Origin: Clitopilus passeckerianus
Lineage: Eukaryota; Basidiomycota; Agaricomycetes; Agaricales; Entolomataceae
Length of the DNA stretch: 64,000 bases
Assembly (NCBI GenBank): GCA_944990035.1
Contig: CALYLX010000040.1
Span: 62,001 to 126,000, forward strand
Direction of reading: 5' to 3'
Made by a program: the position numbers and the translations under genes. This document shows positions 55,284-64,000 of this stretch, in pieces (within the stretch, counting starts at the first letter, position 1; each line of letters starts with the position of its first letter). Under the pieces are notes generated by a model. That model had not been told where the DNA came from, did no database searches, and was given only the letters and a program-made list of their open reading frames with translations.

Positions 55284-58200
55284 ATGGCATCCGTAGGAAG
55301 CTGTATTGCTTCCAATCCAGACATCTCTGGTATTGGCGTACGAACGGCCATTTATGCACAGAATATCCTCAGCTTTGGCCCTGCCATCTTTGCTCTCCTC
55401 GATAAGGAAGTGTCACCTACTGAACTGGACACACTGGAGACTCAATCGACTACGATCCTTATTACTGCCTTCGCTATCCTCGTTTCGACCATCGTGCAAG
55501 CTTTGACCGAAGGGGTCACGAACTATCACGCCGCGATCATCCTCAACCTCAGCTGGATGAATAATACCAATTTGTTCATATACTTTCTGCTCTACGTTCA
55601 CCACCGCGCAGGGCTTCGAGCTGAGAGGCGAAAGCAGGATGAAGTTCCAAATCAAAGTGGTCGTCCAGAGGAAAAAGGGATTACAGGAGAAAAGCGAAGT
55701 ACAAAGGACGGGAAGAAAGACGGGGAAACAAGTAAAGGTGTACGTGACTCTGAATCTCAGGCCAATGAAGACTCGCATCGGGGTGTAACGAACCTCTCTT
55801 TTTTCGTCCAAGAGTCGAAGAGGGCTTTGAAGAACCCAGTCTTCAGCATCGGCTCTATCCACCTGACTCTCATGGCTGCCGTTGGAATCTGGCTATGGGG
55901 TCGCCCTGCTACCTTTGGACATTCGCCTTCCTGCTCTTTATCCGCAACTCTAATGATTGTAGGCAGGCAGGTCAACCTCGCATCGCCAGGGTTGCGCAAT
56001 TGGTCCCTCCTGGTATACAGCATCCTATTGACCCCAATTCTGAACCTCGTCGTCCATATCATCTTCTTCCTCGGGCCTGTTACACTGTACAACCGATGGC
56101 GCTCTAAACGCCCCTCCCAGCTGCTAAGTATTGCTCAGATCTCGGCTGGTCTCGCGGTATTGGCCATTGTCAATATCATCGTACTTGCCGATACCGAGAT
56201 CACGATAAGGAAGAATCGGCGGTTACTCTTAGACGGCGGTGACACAGCGTGGACATTTGGCCAGACGTTGGCGCTGCTCCTCTTATTGGTCCCTCTTCGT
56301 GACCTCGGAGAAACCCTTCTGGAGAGACGCCCGAAAAAAGTTGGGAAGAAACTTGTAAATGCATCTGTTGAAGGAAAACTTGATGTCGTCGAGCATCTTC
56401 TCAAGCAAGGACCGGCCTCTATTGCGAAAGGTGAGAGCTACGTGATGTACAGAGACGGCAAAACTCACACGGTTGAAGATTTGTCACTGAGATCTGCTTC
56501 TACGTATGGCCATGCCGAGATAGCGAAGGCCTTCATCGGCCATGGAGCAAATGTCCATACGAAAGGTTATTCATTGTCTATCGATTATTATCATAGAAAG
56601 CGACACCAAATTTGCCATCCCAGATCCTAATGGTCAAACGCCACTGCATCTCGCAGCGGCACAGGGTCATACAGAGGTACTCAAACTGTTACTGCGGAGC
56701 GGTGCAAGTACAACTACGACAGGTGTGAATACCAAACACCCACAATATACCCAATGCTCATGATCCGATCTCAGACCGGTCTGGCAGAGTTGCAGTTGAT
56801 CTTGCTCTAGCAGGAATGCACGATGCGGGGATTATAATTCTGCTGGGTGGTGAACTGAATGCAAAAGGTAGGCCAGACGCATACTCGAAGCCTGAGGCCT
56901 GAGGTTTGATGGATCTCGTTATGTTAGAGCATCATCGGGAATTGGCCCTACACTGGGCAACGGACCAACACTTATTGAATAACATCAAACGTCTCATCAA
57001 ACATGGTGCAAATATGGGCGTCATAGGTGCTTAAGATTCCTCGTTTTACATCTATGGGCCTAATCCTGTCGTTTATTAGATAGTTGGGGTCAATCTCCGC
57101 TTCAATTGGCAACAGAAGCTGGTTATGCAGAGATTGTAGAATGTTTCGTCGAGCACGGCGCTGATGTGAATATAAAAGGTTCGGAATATAGCCAAATTTA
57201 ACACGGCGTTATTGATGCTATATTCCAGACCGTTGTGGACGCATTCCACTTCATGCAGCGGCTGAGAATGGGCACATGAATATTGTCAAATATTTGGTTG
57301 AGCATGGTGCCATTGTAAATGCGGTATTCAAGGGAGGAAGAGGTCATATTTATGATCAGGACAAAGAGGGCTACACCCCCATTTGCTTGGCAGCAGAGCG
57401 GGGACACATGAATATTGTCAGGTACTTCGTTGAGATTGACAAGGAGGTCGGCATGAAGCAAGAAGGTGCGAAAGAGCCCAAATTCCAGTGCTTGTTTGTG
57501 ATAGTAGTTCTAGCTGTTCATTTTGGCATCGCGCTTCGAATGGCAGCAGAACAAAGACACCCAGAAATTGTTAAATATCTTACCAAGCATGGCTACAACA
57601 TAAATAAAAAAGGTGGGGGAACGCCTCTAATAGTCGTAACTATTTCTTACTGTTGTCTTAGATCCATATGGCGGAAATGCATTTCTCTCCACTGTATGGG
57701 CTGGAGACGCGGACACCGTGTTATGTCTCATTGAGCATGGTGCAGACGTAAATGCACGTCGGAGTCAAGGTTGGGATGATCATTACTCTATGCCCCGCAG
57801 TTCTAATTTTGTTCTTTCAGATATGGTTCTAAATGGACGTTTGTGGCAAGGTGAAATATGATGAATACTCCATGCCCCGTGGTTCTAATTTTGTTCCTCC
57901 AGATATGCTCGTTCTTAACATAGCGATACTTAAGGGCCATATGGACGTTGTAAGATGTCTCATTGAACATGGTGCAGAGTTGAAGCCGCAAGGTAAACAA
58001 TAGCATTGAAGTAACGGTTAGCATTCTAATTCTGTTCAATCAGGCCCTTCCCGTGTTAATCCACTCTCTTCGGCCGTCGAACTAGCGATGACTAGTGGAA
58101 CACAGATATTCTTCGATATCTCCTCGAGACATGGCCCAACAAGGGGCTTAACGTGAATGATCAAAGTAGGAAATATCGTCAATTCCTGGACCGGAACAAG

Positions 58201-59243
58201 ACGTCTAATTTTCTTTGCTCAGAGAATCTCGTCCTAGAAGCGGTGCTATACTACGCGGGCGAGAATTTGAATGTAATCAAGCTTCTCGTTGACCATGGCG
58301 TCGACATCAATAAAAAGGGTTAGAAAAATCTATCCTGAGTTTTGCAGAATCTAATTTTGTTCCTTGTTTCGTTCTCCTAGAAAAGTCATCGTTCTACCCA
58401 CTTGGCCAAGCTGCTCAATTTGGAAAGATGGATACTGTCAAACTTCTCATCGAGCGTGGTTCCGATGTGGATCAAGAAAGTGAGCAAGATTACTCATCCG
58501 ATTGCATCTTGCTTAATCTGTTGTAACTGCTTTCAGACGGTGACTGTGGCACCGCGCTTTCCCTAGCAGCAGAATCCGGTTGCACTGAGGTTGTCAAATA
58601 TCTCGCCCAGCATGGTGCCGATGTGAATGCTTCAAGTGTGTATAGCCCTCAAATCTGGCATCGCAGTCCTAATTACGTTCTTCTAGATTATGAGGACCAT
58701 TTCAGTCCACTTTATTTAGCGATAAAGGGTGAGCGCGTCGACGTCGCCAAGTTTCTCATAAGGCATGGTGCTGACATGGATGCGAGGGGTGCGGAACACC
58801 ATCAGGTTACGCTCGCCAACTCTAATCTCGTTCTTTCAGGGTATAATGGTAGAGGTCCAATTCATATGGCGGCAAGCATTGGATGCAAGGATAGTATACA
58901 ATGCCTTCTTGATCACGGTGCTAACCCGAACTCGAGAGGTACGAGGATCGTCCACGCTCAGCACCACACCACTGACCGGATTATGTCAGATTACGAGTCC
59001 CAGCGTACACCACTTCACGAGGCGACACAGGGGGGATATTTGGATATCATCAAGTGCCTTGTTGAGCATGGTGCCGATTCGACTTTGACAGGTAGGGAGC
59101 TTTATCTTCCCCTCGCTTGACAATCTGACATCATTGCTTCAGATAGCGAAGGTAAAACAGCGCTTGAGATCGCAAAACAGGTAAAGCGTCATTATTGTCA
59201 TGGTGATGACTTTTGCAATTTCCTGGCCGGATTGTCCCCGTAA
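55284..59243 (+). CDS. Membrane/ankyrin protein, copy D (19 exons, one frameshift)
   Basis: Exon 1 (55284-56430) gives 382 residues. Hydrophobic segments lie near residues 22-39, 57-75, 81-105, 185-206, 240-267, 284-303 and 325-341, with a 60-residue charged loop (115-175) between the third and fourth. Eighteen ankyrin exons follow: 56479-56565, 56624-56722, 56775-56867, 56928-57026, 57080-57178, 57229-57465, 57514-57612, 57662-57769, 57821-57850, 57903-57992, 58044-58165, 58223-58318, 58381-58479, 58537-58635, 58687-58788, 58840-58938, 58990-59091 and 59143-59243. All junctions are phase 1. Exon 12 (58044-58165) is 122 nt, one base short. ELAMTSG reads into the wrong frame at about 58100, and ILRYLLETWPNKGLNVNDQ resumes one frame over. 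Exon 10 is only 30 nt. Without the frameshift the gene would encode roughly 960 residues. Confidence 0.8.
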
Positions 59244-59249
59244 AATTAA

Positions 59250-62200
59250 CGCAGATGGCTAGATTATAATAATTTCATATAATCTATGACGTTGTTCCTG
59301 GATCATTCGAACAAAGAATGCGCATCAGTAGATTGTCCCTATCTTGAGTACGCTCTGTTGACCATCGGCTTGACAGAGGAGGGGCTCAAGGAGAGAAATC
59401 GTTTGTTGACCCGTGTAGAGGATTTTTCTGCCGCCTGGAGTTATCTTGGACGGGCATAGTCGACAGAGGCGGAAGCTTCTCTAAGTCGTTCATGCTCCGA
59501 ACCCGCACAGAGAGATGTAGGATCTATGTTCTCCGACTGCACGTCGTCGTGTATAGAGGAGTCGTGCATTTTGAAGTCCCAGACGAGCCCCAAAACTTGC
59601 AATGTCGGACTACGGTCACCCGCCGTTTTCGCCCATTTCGTACTAGGAACGACAGCGTCAAGTAGAATAGTTGTTAGTCAGAGAGATATACCATATCAAA
59701 GAGGTAGTCGCGAGCCAAATGTGCGTTCAGATGTTCGCTAGGTATCCCTCGAAAGAGGGTGCATGGGTTCATCCACGCTCGCCCCATCTTCATGAGAAAC
59801 GCTGAACTAACTCGACGTAGATTTGAATTTCCGGTCCTAGTACAAATTAGGACGTGCCTATTGTGCTGTAATGACAGAGAGAGGTTCTCGAAGGTGTCAA
59901 TCGCTCGTATGAAGTGAAAAGTACGAGCTACTAGTCCCCAGACGCTCAGAATTCAATTCTAGAGCCGTGGTGTTCGTTAGGCTCGCGAAGGCTCAAGATT
60001 AGCAAGGTCTGGGTACAAGGTCTGGTAAGAGATTCATCCAGAAGAAGATAGCGAGGTTGAGTGTGGTGAACGACGACAAGGAGTCATAATCCGTATAGTT
60101 TTCTGAGATCAAAGCCAGTCAAGAATTGGACGTTCGAGCTGATGTAGCGAATAGACTATTATACAGGCGACGTTATATCTTGGCGTTAAACGCTGCAACA
60201 CGAAGGCAGAAGTTAATTCAGTGTATGCGAATAGGGGAAGGGTTGAGCTGTACGTGAAGTTTGACCTCGAACCAGAAATGCGGGATGTGTGGTATCGTTA
60301 AGGTCAGCTATGCTGAATGCTTTGAGCGATGCTAAAGTTTCGGAGTTTCAGCTACATTACTCTACACCTGTTTCATATGGCGCCAAATTGCTGTAGTCCG
60401 GAATCCTTCACCAGAACTCAGCAAGTCCGAGTCGACGCTGATGGTCTCTAAACAGAATGGCTCGTCACGCATCACGGGCAAGTCACCCAATGTCACAGCT
60501 TTCTGGTCTGCATCGTTGCTTGGTCTTTCCAGGTTTCCTTCCACCTCTGTGCCATGGATCGTCTTTTCTATGCATAATCCCTCGGCTGCAGCTCGGGATA
60601 CGACGTCTTATACCCTTTCTAAAACGATCCTCTTGGCAGAAGACCACCTTCAAGTCTAGACTGCCGTGATGTTCATAGGGAGAACCGTACGTCCAACTCT
60701 TTTTCGGTTTGGCTTCTTCTTGCTCATTGCTCATTCGTTTTTCTCAGGAGGCATGTAACAATCGCAACAAAGCGACTGTGTCGACGTCTTTCTTCCCTCA
60801 AATCCTCCCGATAGGGCCGCGACGTTCCTTTATTGCTCGAAAGTTCCTGGTGTCTTGGTTGCCTTCAGGTCAACCGTTCGTTCGTCCATTCTTCTCCTGC
60901 TACTTCTCTCGCTCATCTCCTTGTTATCTAGAGCGCTTACATTGCTCCTTGCTCACTTTCACCGAAATCTTCTCCCCGTGCGTCGGTTTTATCCGGTACC
61001 AAGTTCTCCCTTCATGTTGCTCATCTCCTTGTCGTTTTTGCTAGGTCTATCGACATAACCGCCTGCTACCCTTTTTTTCCTCTACTTCTCCGACGACCTA
61101 GAGGCTACAACACGAAGGTTCACAACCGTTCCGGACCTTGGGTGAATGAGAGTGGTAGACGCGGTCGGAGGGATAGGATATGAGGCGTCCCATGGACTTG
61201 AAGCTTTGTGAGGAACGGCGAACGGGGGAGATGGCGGTAAAGGATGTGATGAAAGGACAGAATCCACCTCGGGACAAAGCCGAAGAGAGGAAATGAGGCC
61301 TGCGATTACGGCAAGCTATGAGGCGGAAAATCGAGGTTCGTTTCTCCTGGTATTATTGTAATCATCTTTTACTGAAACGACTCGTTCTTTGTCTATGGTG
61401 CTCTAAGTTTCGGCTTGTTTCCATTTCTGTGCCAAGTTCTCGGCTCCCAGCAACGTCCCTTGGTCCCTCGCGAGTGTTAGAGGTATCATATGATACGCTC
61501 TTGGTAGACGTACGTAGTTTTCTAAGCTCTTACGTCGGCATTGTGCTGAGGGTTACCGTTTCCCGTAGGCTGCTGCTCGTCTTGTGTGGGGTTGAACCTA
61601 CCGAAAACCTGACGCACCTGGAACTACACGCAAGGTAGACGAGTCAGGGGTCGCTTGTGGAATGGGTGTGAGGCTGGGGTACGAAGAAGGGGAATTGCCC
61701 TTTCATATCCGTAGAACGTCTTGGATGCGAAGGTTGGCTCCGCATCAGAGGTCGCACATCCGTTCTCACTCCAGGCTGGTTTCGCCTCCTTATGCGCTTT
61801 AACGATTGCGACCCCTGCGTTGGCCACCTGCGCTGATAGGTCAGGACTATGACGGCGCTTTGGAGGCCTCCATGATGGTATCCTCATGGCTTTAAGGGTA
61901 GTGGATGTAAGGCGGACGAGTGGGACCAATTGAACACCTGGTTGGCTTAAGGGTCTTTCTGTCGATTGAGAGGGGTTTAAAACAGAAGTCCGTCGCGTCA
62001 GTCAGTGTAACGCAGCTTTTCGCACACGTTGGAATATGAACGACAGCCTCGGACAGTGTGGTTCAGGGAGGATATATGGGAGTTCGGAACACGGTCGGAT
62101 GCCGGAGTTAAGGCTCTGACATAAGCGATGATCCAAACGGAACAGGTTCTACAGAAGGTCTTCCTCTGAAAATATCTGAAGAATATCTTCAACCATCAAG

Positions 62201-62700
62201 AAATGGCCGCTTTTACTCGTATACCCGCATCTCTGATATCGAAGGTCCTTCTTTCATGCTTTTATCCACATGGTTTGCGACTTATTCCTATTCCCTCTGT
62301 TCTCGAGATGATACAGCTGATGAAAAGACGACTGAAATGAGACGGTTACTCGCGGAAAGGCGAACCTTTCGAGCTTCTTGACGAGAACAACTTCCAATGC
62401 TTTGGCAGCGAAAAGTGGCCGCTATCAATTTATATCACACACAGCTGATCGGAAGGACTCTCGCCGCTAGCTGTTAAGGACGAATAATCAGAGTTGAAAC
62501 GTAGAGTTCCTGGCTTTCAGTCGAATCTACTCTTCGTTTGTTCTGATGGCATGATATTCATCATTGAGACGAGCTATATTTATGCATACTGTACGACTGC
62601 CGACAGACGACCCGGACATGTCCAGCAAGGAGCGTTCAGGGTAGTACTCTCGACGTCAGCTTACAGTCTATTACCTCCTCATAATAATCGCCTGGCACGA
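59250..62700. other. Gene-poor stretch, no gene supported
   Basis: Intron-like text near 60700-60750 and 60990-61060 (GCTCATCTCCTTG) repeats wording from 38.1 kb. A minus-strand frame at 61624-61929 (SPDLSAQVANAGVAIVKAHK) is open but lacks support. Nothing here can be called as a gene. Confidence 0.35.
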
Positions 62701-62705
62701 AATAG

Positions 62706-62954
62706 GCTCAGACCGTCAAGCCTACACCGGCCCCTACACCAACTATCACTCCAAAGCCTCTGCCCACGATCAGTTTACCAGTGCCGCCAAGTGCCGATCG
62801 TAAGCGTGATGGAAGCTCGAGTGGTAACGACGGGAGTGCTCCAGATCCTCTGACCACGACTCAGGGTTCTAGCAAGGACCACAGAAAGCGTCAAACCCAA
62901 GGGAGTGTACCGGATCCTCCTACCGCAACCCAGGCGTCTGGCCATGATCACTGA
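62706..62954 (+). CDS. Possible 3' exon of a secreted repeat peptide precursor
   Basis: An 83-codon open frame follows a possible acceptor (GAAATAG). It begins AQTVKPTPAPTPTITPKP, a typical post-signal-peptide Pro/Thr linker, and then carries two related repeats with a 23-codon period (GSAPDPLTTTQGSS and GSVPDPPTATQASG), each ending DH and preceded by a dibasic site (DRKR, DHRKR). This layout resembles Kex2-processed repeat proteins of fungi. No upstream exon with a start codon and signal peptide could be identified, so it may be a relic or coincidence. Confidence 0.3.
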   Translation, partial: AQTVKPTPAPTPTITPKPLPTISLPVPPSADRKRDGSSSGNDGSAPDPLTTTQGSSKDHRKRQTQGSVPDPPTATQASGHDH

Positions 62955-63885
62955 AGACGTCGAGGTGCTTGACACCTGGGAGGGGCGCTTATCGCTGTAC
63001 ACCTGTGAAGTGAATGGGAGTTGCAGTTTGAGCCCTTCTCGAGCGATTCGGATACGTAGAACCTGGCGGAAATTGCTGCATGGTGAATATGGGAGATGTA
63101 CGTTGTAGAGGGAGGCTGTCATTCATTTGATGCATAATGTGATCTGGGAGAGTCTTCGTGCCGAAAGGTGAAGTCGTGTAAAATTAAAGGATTTACGACA
63201 CGTTTGCATCCTTTGCCCGATATTGGCAATAATTACACAAGTAATCCACGACAGATTGCTCGGAATAGTAAAGCTTCAGCCAATCGTAGCGGATGTCGCA
63301 TATGCTGAAAGAGCGAATCGAGAGATGAATGGTTGAAGAAGGCTGTTTATGAGGACTCAGCTTAATCAAGGGTTGCGAGCTTCCGACTCTCCAAGTTCGA
63401 CTAATTTTGACAGATCACATTGCGAAGTTCAGAGCAACCCCCAAGCTTGGATTCTGAAATGCGCAGCTGAGTTTAGTCCTAAACGCTAAGCAACTCGGCG
63501 GATCAATCCGAAGGACGCTTCCTGAGCCTGCCCTGAACTCACCTGGCGTTCAAGCGTTCAGGCTGTCATTCGCGTTAATATTGTCACGGTTGACCAAGCT
63601 CCCAAACGCAGGTTTGCTTCTGCTTCTTGCTGCACCTCTTGAATGGTTCTGTTGTTTAGGAAGGCCGAACGCTCTCCAGGTATGCAATCACTATTTTCAA
63701 TTGGTATCCTTGGAAGGCACCTCAGACTGAATGGTTCGACAGTAGATCCCAACCGAACAAGGAATGCGAAAATCCTTCCGCATCTTCTTCAGGGCTTAGG
63801 ACCCCGGAAATGAGTATGTTTGGCGAGTCAGAGTGCTCCACTGGATGCTTCTCTTCGGTCTCCGATGTCGGTACGGTGCGAGAGC

Positions 63886-63893
63886 TATAAAAA
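63886..63893 (+). promoter_or_regulatory. TATA box of the right-edge gene
   Basis: TATAAAAA lies 87 bp upstream of the start at 63973, followed by a pyrimidine-rich leader. Confidence 0.6.
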
Positions 63894-63972
63894 CGTAGCT
63901 GTCAGGCGCAAACAACCACCTCATCCAGTCGTCGACTTCCTTCATATCCTTCTCCACCACACCCGTCCTAGA

Positions 63973-64000
63973 ATGAAACTCTCAACAGTCGTACTGTCCG
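63973..64000 (+). CDS. Start of a probable secreted protein (truncated by window)
   Basis: Only MKLSTVVLS is visible. The TATA box, the CT-rich leader and the hydrophobic start (compare MKLLSLF and MKISVVL of the secreted island) suggest a signal peptide. Nothing more can be said. Confidence 0.55.

Noticed and set aside
57300..57360. Possible 36 nt intron inside exon 7 of copy D (GTATTC...GATCAG)
   Set aside because: Shorter than any other intron here and phase 0, against phase 1 elsewhere; in-frame reading is retained as coding.
61624..61929. 101-codon minus-strand frame
   Set aside because: No splice context, signal peptide, domain or local paralogue to support it.

Overview
This window looks like nuclear DNA of a filamentous fungus, most likely an agaricomycete basidiomycete. 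The reasons are compact genes cut by many 45-60 bp GT-AG introns, a tRNA with a short intron next to the anticodon, and the families present: HsbA-type and CFEM-type secreted proteins, F-box proteins, and ankyrin proteins with an N-terminal membrane domain of a kind I associate with mushrooms. No species call is possible from the sequence alone.

Layout. From 1 to 2.4 kb is the 5' part of a membrane/ankyrin gene (copy A, minus strand, running off the left edge). From 3.6 to 9.6 kb is a tandem segmental duplication; each unit carries one F-box-like gene, and the first unit also holds a tRNA-derived insert. From 10.6 to 17.9 kb is a secreted-protein island: two CFEM-type genes, a cytosolic gene of unknown function, a tRNA-His gene, three tandem HsbA-like genes, then the same CFEM pair again. 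From 19.7 to 25.7 kb are four members of an unrecognised two-exon, about 213-residue family; a fifth lies at 36.8-37.5 kb. Further membrane/ankyrin genes lie at 30.0-33.1 kb (B, minus), 40.9-42.4 kb (C, plus) and 55.3-59.2 kb (D, plus). A different, intron-poor ankyrin pseudogene at 49.4-51.2 kb is split by a 455 bp inverted-repeat element. The stretches 26-30, 33.4-36.7, 37.5-40.9, 43-49.4, 51.2-55.1 and 59.3-62.6 kb are gene-poor. They hold degenerate, repeated, intron-like text in both orientations, probably decayed copies of a multi-exon gene family. The first codons of another probable secreted-protein gene begin at 63,973.

The most interesting system is the membrane/ankyrin family. An N-terminal domain with about seven membrane segments is followed by ankyrin repeats encoded nearly one per exon, with essentially every intron in phase 1. 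Array length differs widely (3 ankyrin exons in C, 11 in B, 18 in D). Three of the four copies share a promoter block of about 75-90 bp bounded by inverted TTTGTGGGCGT-type motifs. Two copies (B and D) each carry a single-base frameshift. The layout is what one would expect of a receptor- or channel-like family that diversifies by exon duplication, though no function can be read directly. The secreted island and the five-member unknown family show the same tendency to local duplication.
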